Below, piece after piece: positions 51,941 through 62,282 of a stretch of 64,000 bases of DNA. Made by a program: the position numbers and the translations under genes. The notes under the pieces are model-generated. The model was not told the origin of the DNA and did no database searches. It saw only the letters and a list, made by a program, of their open reading frames with translations. The DNA comes from Bifidobacterium saguinibicoloris (GTDB taxonomy: Bacteria > Actinomycetota > Actinomycetes > Actinomycetales > Bifidobacteriaceae): positions 41,285 through 105,284 of the forward strand of contig NZ_JAHBBF010000010.1 of NCBI RefSeq assembly GCF_019331725.1, in the 5' to 3' direction. Each line of letters begins with the position of its first letter. Position 1 is the first letter of the stretch.

Positions 51941-52542
51941 ACGCCGATACCTTCAGGACCCTCGCGGTCGTGTTCCTGGCGCTGGCCATCGTGTTGGCCG
52001 TCGTCGCCGTGATCCTTTACCGCGTGTTCGACATCCGCGCCGTGCGCGACGCGCTCACCGGCCGCACCGCCGCACGCGAGATCGCCGACCTGCGCGGCGT
52101 GCGCGCCGGCTCCTGGCAGCATGCCGACGAATTCGGCAGGCGCGGCTCCAAGCGGTCGGACACCACCGGCGGCACCGGATCGCATGAGACCAGCGACATC
52201 GCGTTCCGTCCGGTCACCGGCACCGGCTCCGGCTCACTGCCCACCGAGGACGGCGAGACCCGCACCGGCGCAGGCGAACGTCTCGACGCGCCGGCCGCCA
52301 AGCCGGCGAAGTCCGCGAAACGGCCGCACAAGAACGCTGGCGGGGCAGCCGCGCCCGTAAGCGGTGCGAAGGACGACAACGGCAATCCGCTCGTCGAGAT
52401 CCCCGTGAACCTGGCGTCCGCCGCCGAACTCGCCGACGAAGGGGAGACCTCCCTCATGCAGTTCCGCAAGACCGACCAGCATACGACCGACGACGATGAC
52501 GAATCCCGCACCATTCTGGTCCGTGGAGGAAAGAGCAAGTGA
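51937..52542 (+). CDS. Small membrane protein of the kinase operon
   Basis: The 201-residue protein (GTG start overlapping the kinase stop; aggggg ribosome site) has one membrane helix (about 8-30) and a soluble C-terminal part rich in Thr/Gly/Glu/Lys with no known domain; its end (TTDDDDESRTILVRGGKSK) is acidic. The topology predicts a cytoplasmic tail. It is translationally coupled to the kinase and to the next gene (52539), so it likely belongs to the same complex; a kinase substrate or adaptor role is a guess. Confidence 0.75.
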   Translation: MNADTFRTLAVVFLALAIVLAVVAVILYRVFDIRAVRDALTGRTAAREIADLRGVRAGSWQHADEFGRRGSKRSDTTGGTGSHETSDIAFRPVTGTGSGSLPTEDGETRTGAGERLDAPAAKPAKSAKRPHKNAGGAAAPVSGAKDDNGNPLVEIPVNLASAAELADEGETSLMQFRKTDQHTTDDDDESRTILVRGGKSK

Positions 52543-55500
52543 TGAATCCGAAGCACGAAGCATTCCATTGGCTCAAACCGGCCATCGGTTCGGCCATCGC
52601 CATCGCGGCGTTCGCGTTGGGCGTGGGCGCCATCGCCCCGGCCGCTGTGGCCGTCTCGTCCGCCGTCTCCGATCACGTCGCGTCCGCACGCAGCTTCCCC
52701 GCGGCCCGTGGGACCGGTGACGCCACCACCGTCGCCGCGGTCTCGCCCGCGGCGCGCGCCGCGCGGTCTACCCTCGCCATCGAGGCGTACCCGGCCACCG
52801 GCGGCGTCGTCGCGAAGGACGCGAAACCGGTGAACGGCGCCACCAACGCCGACTCCCTGCGTTTCCGCATCACCCTCGACACCGCCGACTTCCCGTCCGG
52901 CGGCTTCGACCGCACCACCGGCAAGTACGACGGCGACGCCAAGGACGACGTGGCGTTCAAGTTCCGCGTCAGCCCGGTCTCGCCCGCCGGCGCCGACATC
53001 GACATCCCCGTCACGTACGGCGCATTCGCGCAGGCCCGCGACGACGCCGGCAGGGTCATCGCCGACCAGTACGTCATCTCCGAACAGGACGACGACAGCC
53101 CGCAGCTCGACCTCAAGGCCACCGGCGAGGGCGCGAGCGCCGCGTTCGCCGTCGCCGCGTCCGACGACCCCGACACCGGTCTGCCCGTCGACGGCGACGA
53201 CTTCGCCGACGGCATCACCGTGCCCGCCGCCGTGGTCTACGACACCACCCCGCCGGCCGCACCCACCGCCGCCGCGTTCTCCACCGCCGACGGCGACTGG
53301 CAGAAGGGCACCGTGGACGGCGCCGACACGCGCCTGACCACCGGCAACGGCTCCGTCACCATCACGTTCGGCGCCCCGGTGAACGGCGACAAGGTCACCA
53401 TCACCGCCGCGGACGGCACCCCGAACGGCAACGAGATCGGCTCCGGCACGCCCACCGGCGACACGTTCGTCTGGACGCCCACCGCCACCGGTGAGTACAA
53501 CGTCACCGACATCACCGTCACCACCACCGACGCAGCCGGCAACCCCGTCAGCGCCAAACTCTCCGACCTCCTGCCGGAGGCCGACAAGGCAGCGCAGATC
53601 GTCGTCGACAACGCCGATGAGCAGTACAGGGACGGCTTCAAGTACACCGTGGCCGGCAACAAGGGCAACGGCAAGGTCGACGGCTACTTCACCAGCGTCT
53701 CCACGATCACCGTGGAGCCGAAGAACAAGAACAACTTCAACAAACGCGTGTTCCTCAGGCATGTGAAGCTCATGGAATCGCTGAAGCTGCCGCTCTTGAC
53801 GCTCACCCATGACGGCACCGCCGTCACCGGCGTCACCGCAGCCATCGACGAGAACACGCCGAAGGTTACCTTCACGGTCCCCAACGCCATGGACGGCACG
53901 TACGACTACCGGTTCGTCCTCGCGTTCGGCACGCAGACCTTCCACGTGGACGCCACCGCACCCGTCATCGACTCCGTGAGCTACGGCGCCGACGCGGCCA
54001 ACGACCTCGCCGACGCGACCACCGGCGAGACGTTCGCCTTCAGCGGCGACCCGGACAAGGCCTCCACGCGCGACGTCACCTTCCACCTCACCGAAGCCGG
54101 CGCCGGACTCGACACGGACGGCATCGCCATCACCGGCGACGTCACCCCCATCGACGGCGGGACCGCCACCGCATTGAAGGAAGGCCGCGACTACGACCTC
54201 GCCCTCGACGACCAGGGCAACGGCGTGTACACGCTCGTCATGACGCTCAAGACCCCCGGCACCTATGACTTCTCGAAGATCACCGTCAAGGCCACCGACA
54301 AGCTCGGCAACCCGGGCGACGCGAACACCTTCGACAAGGTGCCCGCGGACGCCAGCAGCACCGCCCTGCCGAAGAAGCTCACCCTCGCCGGCAGCGCCAA
54401 GGACATCAGCACCACGCTGCGCGTCGTGCCGGCCTCCGGCGACGCCGACGCCAAGGTGAACGGCGTCGACTGGCACTCCAAGACCGTCACCCTCGAAGCC
54501 GACATCGACGGCAACCCGCTCGCCGCACGCCTCGCCGCCACGTACGCCAACAACGCCAACGCGGGCGAAGCCGTCACCGGCACGTTCAACGACGCCGCGA
54601 CCACCGCCGTCACCCTCGCACAGGTGAAGGTCACGTCCGACGCGAAGAACCCGGCGAAGGCCACCGCCACGTGGACCGTCTCCCAGCCGGCCGCCGACGG
54701 CCTGTACACGGCCGCCGTCGCGTCCAACACCGATGCGGACCGTCTCTTCGGCACCAGCAAAGGCACGCGCAGCGTGACCTTCGGCGTCGACAGCCAGGAA
54801 CCGACTATCACGGCCATCACCGGCCTCGCCGCGGCAAACACCTCCTATGACGGCAAGCGGATTTACGCCGCCTCTGGCGACCAGACGATCGGCATCACCG
54901 TCAAGGACTACCGCAAGGCCCCCGACGGTACCGTCACCACCAGCACCGACCACACGTCCGGCATCAAGACCGTGACCGTCGCCGTGCCGGCAGGCACCGA
55001 TTTGGACGGCAAGGAGCTGCAGCCGGCGAAGACCGAGCAGGTCGCACTCGACGCCGACGGCAACGGCACCATCACCCTGCACGCCGAAGGCAAGTATGAT
55101 TTGGGCGAGCTCACCGTCACCGCCGAGGACAACGTGACGAACAAGGTCTCCAAGGCCGCCAACGACGCCGCGTACGGGCTCAACGGGCTCGATGCCGCGG
55201 TGGTCATGAAGGCCGGCTCCGACGACGTCTCCGTCTCCGCCATCACCTTGACCGACAACGCGCCCGAAGCCAAGAAGAACATCATCGGAGAGAAGGACGG
55301 ACACCCCGTCTTCATCGACGGTCGCCAAGGCTACTTCCGCGGCGACGTGTCCGCCACCTACACGGTGACCGACAAATGGTTCCCGCTCGCCCAGGGCAAC
55401 GCCGGGGCGAAGGCCGCGAACCTCACCGAAGGCAGCAAGGGCAGCGGACAGGACCTGTCCCCGCTGCACGTGACCGACGGCTGGACCAAGACCGGCCAAT

Positions 55501-57848
55501 ACCAGTGGAGCGTCACCAAGCCGGTCCGCCTCGACGGCAGGACCGACAAGCAGGAGGGCGTGTACACCATCGCCTTCAGCTACCAGGGCATGCGCGACAA
55601 GGCCACCCAGGGTGCCGTCGACGGCGACTATCTCACGAACGGCACGTTCGTGATGGACTGGACCGCGCCGACGTTCGGCGAGTTCACGCTGAGCTCCGCC
55701 AGCCCGGTGTTCCGCGGCCTCCTGTTCGCCGAATCGGAGACCGTGACGCTCAACGGCATCAGCGACGACGTCGCCGGCGTAGCACCCGGCAGCGGCGACT
55801 TCGGTATCGCCGACCCGGACGACAACTTCGTCAGCAGGGCGCCCAGCACCGACCCGCACACCAGCGGATTCACGCTGGACAAGGGCTCGCTCGTGCAGGA
55901 TGACGCCAACGGCACGCTCGCCTTCACCCTCGACAAGGACAGCTTCCGTCTGTGGACCAAGGGCACGTCCCTCGCCATCGGCGACAAGGCCGGTAACTAC
56001 GCCACCACCGGCGACCTCACCTGGCACAGCGCGTTCAAGGGCCTCGACGGCGTCGTCATCGACACCGTGGCGCCCACCATGCAGGTCTCGTACGACAACA
56101 ACGACGTGCGCAACGGCAAGTACTACAAGGCGCACCGCACCGGCACCGTCACCATCGTCGAATCGAACCTCGACCTCCTCCAGGCGCGCGACGGCGACCG
56201 CACCGTCGTCACCGCCACCGTGGACGGACAGACTCGCACCGTGCCGTTGAGCGCGTTCAAGGCCGTCTCGAAGGACGGCAGGACCTACGCCGCGACCTTC
56301 GCCGCCGACAGGGACGGCGACTGGACCATCGACGCAAGCTTCGCCGATCCGCTCCACGCCGCCGCCACCTTCCACGACGAATTCACCGTCGACACCGTCG
56401 CCCCCGTGCTCGAGCTCTCGTTCAACAACAACGACGTGCGCAACGGCATGTACTACGCGGCCGACCGCATCGCCACCGTACGTGAGACGGAACGCAACTT
56501 CTCCGAAGGCGAATCGGTGATCACCACCACCGCGACCGACGACAAGGGCGCTTCGCAGAACGCGCCGGGCGGCTCCGGCTGGACTCGTGCCGGCGGCGAC
56601 AAGGAGACCACGCAGTGGACCAACACCGTGGCCTTCACCGGCGAACTGCACTACACCATCAAGGCCACCGCCACCGACCTGGCCGGCAACGTGGCGCAGG
56701 AGGTCAGCGCACTCGAATTCGTCATCGACAAGACCAAGCCGTCCATCAAGATCGAACGCGTGGAGGACAAGACCGCCTACGCCGGCACCGTCGCCCCGCT
56801 CATCGACACGGACGACACGAACCTCGACGCCAAGCACGTCAAGTGGACGCTCGTCGGCGCCCACCGCGGCGAGCTCAAGGACAAGAAGCTGCCCCAATCC
56901 ACCACCAAGGACACGGACAACACGCAGACCGTCGACTTCGCCGACTTCGAACGCAAGGCCGACATCGACGACGTGTACACGCTCACCGCCGAAGCCACCG
57001 ACATGGCCGGCAACACGTACAAGACCGCGAAGACCTTCTCCGCCAACCGCTTCGGCTCCACGTACCTGTTCAACGCGGGCACCGAGAACCTGCGCGGCAC
57101 GTACCTGAAGAAGAGCGAGCCGGTCACCGTCACCGAGATCAACGTGTCCGGACTCCAGCCCGGCAAGTCCAACGTGGTGGTCGCCCGGAACGCCTCCGCC
57201 AAGCAGCTCTCCGAGGACGAGTACAGCGTCAAGGCCGGCGACGACAAGGGCTGGAGCAGCAACGTGTACACCATCCCGGCGAAGCAGTTCGCCGCCGACG
57301 GCTTCTACCGTGTGCAGCTCACCTCCACCGACAAGGCCGGCAACCTCTCCCAGAACACCATGGAGAAGAAGGACGTCGACCGCAAGGGCGACGCCGAGGT
57401 GAACTTCGCGCTCGACACCACCGCCCCCACCGCGCACGCGCTGAACATCCAGTCCGGCGCCGTGTACTACGACCAGAACGGCCGCAACGTGGGCGTGGAC
57501 GCGAAGGACAACCTCGACCTCGACTCCGCCGAGATCGCGGTGGACGGCGAGGTGCAGGCCACGTGGAAGGGCTCCACGCTGCTCTCCTCGACGCCCACGT
57601 TCCGTCTGCCCGCGGACGGTGCCCGCCACGAGATCACCGTCACCTCCGTGGACAAGGCCGGCAACAAGGCCGTCGCCACGTACGACAACGTCTACGTGGC
57701 CTCCAACTGGTGGCAGTACGCGATGAACACGCCGGCGGTCCGCAACACGCTGATCTTCGGCCTGATCATCGTGCTTGCCGTCGTCGCCGGCGCCATCGTG
57801 GTGTTCAGCCGGCGCGGCAGGGGCAACGGCGACCCGTTGGCCGTGTGA
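52539..57848 (+). CDS. Giant Ig-like surface protein with C-terminal membrane anchor
   Basis: The 1769-residue protein has an N-terminal signal region (about 10-50), a long chain of Ig-like/FN3-like beta domains (Asp/Thr-rich, many DTTAP-type linkers), and a C-terminal membrane helix (about 1733-1757) with a basic tail (SRRGRGNGDPLAV), no LPXTG. A block NNDVRNGKYYKAHR (about 1186) recurs as NNDVRNGMYYAADR (about 1297) and is known from surface proteins of other gut actinobacteria and Firmicutes. GTG or ATG three bases later are both possible starts; it overlaps the upstream gene by four bases. Adhesion or cell-surface sensing is inferred from architecture. Confidence 0.85.
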   Translation: MMNPKHEAFHWLKPAIGSAIAIAAFALGVGAIAPAAVAVSSAVSDHVASARSFPAARGTGDATTVAAVSPAARAARSTLAIEAYPATGGVVAKDAKPVNGATNADSLRFRITLDTADFPSGGFDRTTGKYDGDAKDDVAFKFRVSPVSPAGADIDIPVTYGAFAQARDDAGRVIADQYVISEQDDDSPQLDLKATGEGASAAFAVAASDDPDTGLPVDGDDFADGITVPAAVVYDTTPPAAPTAAAFSTADGDWQKGTVDGADTRLTTGNGSVTITFGAPVNGDKVTITAADGTPNGNEIGSGTPTGDTFVWTPTATGEYNVTDITVTTTDAAGNPVSAKLSDLLPEADKAAQIVVDNADEQYRDGFKYTVAGNKGNGKVDGYFTSVSTITVEPKNKNNFNKRVFLRHVKLMESLKLPLLTLTHDGTAVTGVTAAIDENTPKVTFTVPNAMDGTYDYRFVLAFGTQTFHVDATAPVIDSVSYGADAANDLADATTGETFAFSGDPDKASTRDVTFHLTEAGAGLDTDGIAITGDVTPIDGGTATALKEGRDYDLALDDQGNGVYTLVMTLKTPGTYDFSKITVKATDKLGNPGDANTFDKVPADASSTALPKKLTLAGSAKDISTTLRVVPASGDADAKVNGVDWHSKTVTLEADIDGNPLAARLAATYANNANAGEAVTGTFNDAATTAVTLAQVKVTSDAKNPAKATATWTVSQPAADGLYTAAVASNTDADRLFGTSKGTRSVTFGVDSQEPTITAITGLAAANTSYDGKRIYAASGDQTIGITVKDYRKAPDGTVTTSTDHTSGIKTVTVAVPAGTDLDGKELQPAKTEQVALDADGNGTITLHAEGKYDLGELTVTAEDNVTNKVSKAANDAAYGLNGLDAAVVMKAGSDDVSVSAITLTDNAPEAKKNIIGEKDGHPVFIDGRQGYFRGDVSATYTVTDKWFPLAQGNAGAKAANLTEGSKGSGQDLSPLHVTDGWTKTGQYQWSVTKPVRLDGRTDKQEGVYTIAFSYQGMRDKATQGAVDGDYLTNGTFVMDWTAPTFGEFTLSSASPVFRGLLFAESETVTLNGISDDVAGVAPGSGDFGIADPDDNFVSRAPSTDPHTSGFTLDKGSLVQDDANGTLAFTLDKDSFRLWTKGTSLAIGDKAGNYATTGDLTWHSAFKGLDGVVIDTVAPTMQVSYDNNDVRNGKYYKAHRTGTVTIVESNLDLLQARDGDRTVVTATVDGQTRTVPLSAFKAVSKDGRTYAATFAADRDGDWTIDASFADPLHAAATFHDEFTVDTVAPVLELSFNNNDVRNGMYYAADRIATVRETERNFSEGESVITTTATDDKGASQNAPGGSGWTRAGGDKETTQWTNTVAFTGELHYTIKATATDLAGNVAQEVSALEFVIDKTKPSIKIERVEDKTAYAGTVAPLIDTDDTNLDAKHVKWTLVGAHRGELKDKKLPQSTTKDTDNTQTVDFADFERKADIDDVYTLTAEATDMAGNTYKTAKTFSANRFGSTYLFNAGTENLRGTYLKKSEPVTVTEINVSGLQPGKSNVVVARNASAKQLSEDEYSVKAGDDKGWSSNVYTIPAKQFAADGFYRVQLTSTDKAGNLSQNTMEKKDVDRKGDAEVNFALDTTAPTAHALNIQSGAVYYDQNGRNVGVDAKDNLDLDSAEIAVDGEVQATWKGSTLLSSTPTFRLPADGARHEITVTSVDKAGNKAVATYDNVYVASNWWQYAMNTPAVRNTLIFGLIIVLAVVAGAIVVFSRRGRGNGDPLAV

Positions 57849-58070
57849 CCCGGACGGCGATGAGGGGCCGATGATGATGGGCGCCCGGTGGACACGGTCT
57901 CCTTCACGGGGACGTGTGCGCCGGGCGCCCCGTCGTTCCGGGCGACACGCCGGCTCCGGGGAAGCCGGGCGATATGGCCCGGCCCTTGCCTGCCGGACCT
58001 AGGATGGAATCGACGTTTCGATGATGATGCGGGCCGTCGCCGAAGGCGATGGGAAAGGAAGGAGAACGAC
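57849..58070 (+). other. Gap after the Ig-like gene with hairpins
   Basis: A long imperfect hairpin (gggcgcccgg-type arms around 57878-57935) and a second stem (about 57966-57985, gccgggc with ggcccggc). A -10 candidate TAGGAT lies near 57998. No gene. Confidence 0.5.
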
Positions 58071-58553
58071 ATGGTCTGCGTGAATGGGGACTGCCGTCCA
58101 TGGGATTGGTCGACCGATTGGTGGATCGTGGCGCTGCCGATCGCCATTCTGGTGATCGTGATCACCGCCATCGTGGTCACGATGGTGGTGGTGCCGCTGC
58201 TCGTGCTGCGCAATGTCCGCAAGAAGGAGGAGGCGATGCGTCGCCAACAGCAGGAATACGGGCAATGGCAGGGCGCGCCGTACCAGGGGATGCCGCCGAT
58301 GCCGGCGGGACCGTACGCGCCGGCGAGTCCCGGTGCGCCGGGTGTGCCAGGCGTGCCGGGTGCGCCAGGTCGGATGGCGCCTCCCTATGCGGCACCGGGC
58401 GTGGCCTACCCATCCGCGACTCCGTACACGGGAGCGCCGGTGCCTTCGGCCGCTTCCCCCACGGTGACGGAAACGCCGGATGCGGTCGGTACGGTCGGTA
58501 CGCCGGAGGAACACCCGACGACGACGCCCGGTGAAGGTGTCGAGGAACGATAG
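58071..58553 (+). CDS. Small membrane protein with Pro/Ala/Gly-rich tail
   Basis: The 160-residue protein begins at ATG 58071 (aaaggaagga ribosome site; the reading frame stays open upstream but lacks a site). It has a short N-terminus with WDWSTDWW, one membrane helix (about 17-46), a charged stretch (RNVRKKEEAMRRQQQEYGQW) and a Pro/Ala/Gly/Val-rich tail. No known domain. Its likely job is as a small envelope or adaptor protein next to the FHA gene, which starts 13 bases after its stop. Confidence 0.7.
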   Translation: MVCVNGDCRPWDWSTDWWIVALPIAILVIVITAIVVTMVVVPLLVLRNVRKKEEAMRRQQQEYGQWQGAPYQGMPPMPAGPYAPASPGAPGVPGVPGAPGRMAPPYAAPGVAYPSATPYTGAPVPSAASPTVTETPDAVGTVGTPEEHPTTTPGEGVEER

Positions 58554-58566
58554 CGACGGTGGCATC

Positions 58567-59982
58567 GTGAAAGTCAGAACAACCAAGGACCGGCGAAGCG
58601 GCACGACGATCATGACGGTGTCCTCCACTCGTGGGGAGGGACCGGACGCCGCCCATGCGCAGATGTTCGCCGCAGGCGGACCGGCACTGCTGCCGTACCG
58701 CTGTGACGCGACCGACGGCGGCGTCACCATCACATACAACGTGACCGGATGCACGACGTTGCACGACGTGTTGCGTCAACCCGTGACGGATGGTTTGTAT
58801 GCCGGCGCGCTCGTTGCCGCGTACACGGTGATGAACCTGTGTGAGGCCAACGGCGTGCCGCTGGCTGCCGTGCTCTGGGACCCCAAGCAGGTGTTCGTGG
58901 CGCCCAACGGCGGCGTCTACTTCGCCCTGGCACCGCTGACGGGACTGGGCGCCGGGCGTCACACGCCGGCGACGCTCGTGGGACTGCTGGGGGAGAACCG
59001 TCATGTGAAACCCGTCACGCCACGCGGCGAATGGCTGCAGGGTTCGGTGCACGAATTCGCCGCACAGGTGCCGGCGTTCACCGCCGTGCAATTCGGCGGA
59101 CTGCTCGTCTCCCTCGGCCTGCTGAGACCACCCGCGCAGGATACGACCACTGTAGGGGCGACCGTGGGCGCGACCGTCGGGAGCGAGACCATCGCATCCG
59201 TACGGGAAGACGCCACCGTGGCGGGATCGACCATCACCGCGCGGGAACATACGGACCGGAGGTCGATGCTCCTGCAACGGTTGAACGGCGTCGGGGTCGA
59301 AACGCGGCCTGAGACGCCGGAGGAGCCGGAGATGCCGGAGGAGCCGGAGATGCCGGAGGAGTCGGAACCTGACGGAACGGTGCTCTCCCATTTCGGCGGC
59401 ACGCCATCGGCGGTGGCTGAGAACCACGCCGTACCGACGGCCGTGCCGAATGCTCCTGCAATCCCCGCACCGGAAAACGGGTCGACGCCGCAGCCGGCAC
59501 CGCAGCCGGCACCGGTGAGTCCGCAGGCGCAGGAGGAGACATCGCCGAAACCGACGATTCCGACGACGCCGGTCACGCCATCCCCGAGGCCGACGCAGCC
59601 GTCCGTACAGACCGGACCGTCTCCGGACGACCGGGCGGACGACGGAGAGACACGGATCTTCGGAAGCGCCGCGCGCACCGGCTTCACCGTCACCAGACTG
59701 CGCGACGGCCGTACGCTCAACGCCACCGGCGCCATCGCACGCAAGGCCACCATCGGACGGTCCAAGACGGCGGACCTGCACATGGGCGGCAACACCAACG
59801 TGAGCCGCATCCACGCCACCATCGAGATGCTGCCCGACGGCCGGTTCAGCATCACGGACAACCATTCCGCCAACGGCACCAGCGTTCGGGGCCGTGAAAT
59901 CGCCGCCGGCGGCACCGAATTCCTCACCTCCGGGGAGGACTTCGAGCTCGCCGACGACACGTTCATCATCACACTGATCTAG
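58567..59982 (+). CDS. DUF6382-like/FHA-domain protein
   Basis: The 471-residue protein has an N-terminal globular domain (about 10-190: LLPYRCDATDGGVTITYNV, LWDPKQVFVAPNGGVYF) resembling DUF6382, then a Pro/Glu/Thr-rich linker (about 200-370) and a C-terminal FHA domain (about 375-470: ATIGRSKTADLHMGG, NVSRIHATIEMLPDGRFSITDNHSANGTSV) with the phosphothreonine-binding Arg, Ser and Asn. It probably docks to phosphorylated proteins, e.g. targets of the kinase at 50219. The GTG start is uncertain; two other GTG codons upstream are in frame. No membrane segment. Acidic repeat (PEEPEMPEE) in the linker. Confidence 0.83.
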   Translation: MKVRTTKDRRSGTTIMTVSSTRGEGPDAAHAQMFAAGGPALLPYRCDATDGGVTITYNVTGCTTLHDVLRQPVTDGLYAGALVAAYTVMNLCEANGVPLAAVLWDPKQVFVAPNGGVYFALAPLTGLGAGRHTPATLVGLLGENRHVKPVTPRGEWLQGSVHEFAAQVPAFTAVQFGGLLVSLGLLRPPAQDTTTVGATVGATVGSETIASVREDATVAGSTITAREHTDRRSMLLQRLNGVGVETRPETPEEPEMPEEPEMPEESEPDGTVLSHFGGTPSAVAENHAVPTAVPNAPAIPAPENGSTPQPAPQPAPVSPQAQEETSPKPTIPTTPVTPSPRPTQPSVQTGPSPDDRADDGETRIFGSAARTGFTVTRLRDGRTLNATGAIARKATIGRSKTADLHMGGNTNVSRIHATIEMLPDGRFSITDNHSANGTSVRGREIAAGGTEFLTSGEDFELADDTFIITLI

Positions 59983-60069
59983 ACCGTCCCCACGCAGCGA
60001 AGTGGCCGCGGACAGGACGGAACGGAACCGGTAGGACCGGTCGTGAGACCGGGAATGACGGGAGGGACC

Positions 60070-62022
60070 ATGAAACGATGCACAAGGTGCGGCACGATGA
60101 TGCCGGACGGGCAGGCCTACTGCACGAACTGCGGCGCGCCTCTGGCCGCGGCGGCGGGTGCCGGCATGACCACGAATGCGCAGGAACAGGCGCAGGGGCA
60201 TGGAAGACCCGCGCCGACGGTCCCACCGGTGCCTATGCCGGTGCCGCAGCCGGCCGCCGCGGTGCCGTCCCCGCCGTCTGCGGTGCCGCAGCCGGCGCCA
60301 CCCGTACCGATGCCGACGGGCATGCCCGGCGCTCCGGACGCGTCTGCCGCCGGCGGCGACGCGAGCCGGACGGGTGGACGGAAGAAGCACGGGAAAGCGG
60401 TCCCGATCATCGCGGCCATCGTGGCGGTGCTGCTCGTCGTCGCCTCCGTGACCGGATTCCTCGTCTGGCGACACATGCACGCCACGGACGCCGCGGACAC
60501 GACGCAATCGGCCGCGTCCGCCAAACCGAAGAAGAAGACCGCCGAACCGAAGACAACGCCGAAGAAAACCACCAAACCGAAGGTCAGCGAAGTCGCCATG
60601 ACCGACTTCGTCTGCGACGGCCATATCACCTCCGACTGGCAGTGGACGGGCAGTGCACTCGTCTCCGTCCCCATCCCATGCCGATCCGGCGACTCCACCA
60701 CCGACACCTCCGACTCATCCACATACTCAAGCGCATCCGACCCGGAGGACGGCGAATACTCGGTGGGCGTCTGGACGCCGGCGATGGACCAATCCAAGGA
60801 GATCCACATCTCCATGCTCGAATCCGGGGAGAAGGAATACTCCGAACCGAAGATCGCCGCCACCTACGGCGACAACCCGGCCGTGTTCGTCATGTACGCC
60901 GTCAAGACCAAAGCCGTAGGCACCACGCCGGAAAGCGTCCACTTGTACGCACACCAGGTTGACCTCGACGCCGGCACGCTCGGCAAACGCATCGACCTAC
61001 GCACCGAAGAAGACAACCACCTCGACAAGCAGGAGGACTACAACTACGGCATCCTCGGCTCGTCCAACACCACCGTGGCCATCGCCAAGACATGGGTGAC
61101 CGACGAACCCTACCCCGGTGACGGCGACCACGACGACCTGCACGTCGGACACACCCAGGTGATGGGCCTCACCCGCGACAAGACCGAAGCCGCCACGCTG
61201 CAGAACCTCAAGGACTCCATCGAGGACCAAGGTTACGGATACAAGTCCGTCGTCAAGACCACCGCGAGCAACGTGACCATGCAGGACGTCTACATGGTCA
61301 CGGACAGCTCCGGCTACCACCTGTACTCCATCGACGGCAACAAGCAGACCGCCTCGTTCGGTGAAGACTACTGTCCCGGCAACTCCGACGTCTCAGGCTG
61401 CAGCGTGGAGACCATCCGGTACATCGGCGGCGACCATTACGCGATCAGCAGCATATCCGGCGACATCATCCTCGACACCTCCACCGGCAAAGGCGAATAC
61501 ATGACCACAGTGCTCGGCATCGACGACGCCAAGCCGTACACCGAGGTCGACGCATGGGACCAGTTCTCCGACGGCACGCTGTACATCCTCTACAAGGGAT
61601 ACGACGGCGAGAAACGCGTCTTCCTGCTCGACAAGGACCTCAAGAAGACCGAAGTGCTCGACAGCGACCAATGGAACAGGCTCCTGCTCGACAGCGGCGA
61701 ATTCCACGGCATCAACTACCTCACCAAGCGGATCTACGTGAAGACCACCGACCAGCAGATCACGGTGGACGAGCACGGTGAATCCACCGGCGAGTACACG
61801 GAACTGCCGGAGGAGAGCGTGTTCACCGCATGCGACCACACCGCCATGAAATGGATGAAATGGTCCGTCGCCGCCCACACCGGCGATGGCAGTGACACCC
61901 GCGGCGACACGGTCACCGTGACGCGCGGTCAGGAACCCGGCCAGCCGGCGCCGAGCACGGGGACGGATGATTCCGGTACAGGTTCCGGTGCGGACACGGA
62001 CAGCGACTCCGACACGGACTGA
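60070..62022 (+). CDS. N-terminal zinc-ribbon membrane protein with large outside domain
   Basis: The 650-residue protein starts with a double-CxxC zinc ribbon (Cys4, 7, 18, 21), followed by a Pro/Ala/Val-rich linker, one membrane helix (about 110-134), and an outside domain (about 150-600) with propeller-like strands (EYSVGVWTPAMDQ, HLYSIDGNKQTASF). The tail is Ser/Thr/Asp-rich and ends GADTDSDSDTD. It is the same parts list as the three paralogues at 33.7-40 kb but with the ribbon at the other end. ATG has gggaggg ribosome site. It is the last plus-strand gene of the locus; terminators follow. Confidence 0.8.
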   Translation: MKRCTRCGTMMPDGQAYCTNCGAPLAAAAGAGMTTNAQEQAQGHGRPAPTVPPVPMPVPQPAAAVPSPPSAVPQPAPPVPMPTGMPGAPDASAAGGDASRTGGRKKHGKAVPIIAAIVAVLLVVASVTGFLVWRHMHATDAADTTQSAASAKPKKKTAEPKTTPKKTTKPKVSEVAMTDFVCDGHITSDWQWTGSALVSVPIPCRSGDSTTDTSDSSTYSSASDPEDGEYSVGVWTPAMDQSKEIHISMLESGEKEYSEPKIAATYGDNPAVFVMYAVKTKAVGTTPESVHLYAHQVDLDAGTLGKRIDLRTEEDNHLDKQEDYNYGILGSSNTTVAIAKTWVTDEPYPGDGDHDDLHVGHTQVMGLTRDKTEAATLQNLKDSIEDQGYGYKSVVKTTASNVTMQDVYMVTDSSGYHLYSIDGNKQTASFGEDYCPGNSDVSGCSVETIRYIGGDHYAISSISGDIILDTSTGKGEYMTTVLGIDDAKPYTEVDAWDQFSDGTLYILYKGYDGEKRVFLLDKDLKKTEVLDSDQWNRLLLDSGEFHGINYLTKRIYVKTTDQQITVDEHGESTGEYTELPEESVFTACDHTAMKWMKWSVAAHTGDGSDTRGDTVTVTRGQEPGQPAPSTGTDDSGTGSGADTDSDSDTD

Positions 62023-62030
62023 AAACGGCG

Positions 62031-62065
62031 ATGCCCCGCATGCCGCTATGCGGCGTGCGGGGCAT
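62031..62065 (+). terminator. Terminator of the zinc-ribbon membrane protein gene
   Basis: Sixteen-base-pair stem (62031-62046 with 62050-62065) with one G-T pair and three-base loop, nine bases after the stop. Confidence 0.75.
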
Positions 62066-62203
62066 GCGGCGTGCGAGGGTCGACATCCGTGGAACCCGGT
62101 ACGGAATCGGACGGACGCAATGGACGGGTGGACGCAACGGGCGGACGGATGGATGAACCGACGGCTGAACCGAGGCAACGGACGGGTGGACGGACGCAAT
62201 GCG

Positions 62204-62255
62204 GCTGTAATGATGGACCCCTTCGGAATACTCCGAAGGGGTCCATCATTACAGC
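62204..62255. terminator. 24-bp perfect inverted repeat between convergent genes
   Basis: Arms 62204-62227 and 62232-62255 are perfectly complementary with a four-base loop; the strongest hairpin of the window. It lies between the ends of the plus gene (62022) and the minus gene (62283), so it can stop transcription in both directions. Upstream, short ggacgcaatg-like direct repeats fill the gap. Confidence 0.8.
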
Positions 62256-62282
62256 TTTCGGCAGGATGTGCCGCGGGCGGGA

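Noticed and set aside
52017..57629. 1870-codon open frame on the minus strand opposite the Ig-like gene
   Set aside because: Same reason: antisense shadow of a repetitive, GC-rich gene with a clear signal peptide and membrane anchor on the plus strand.
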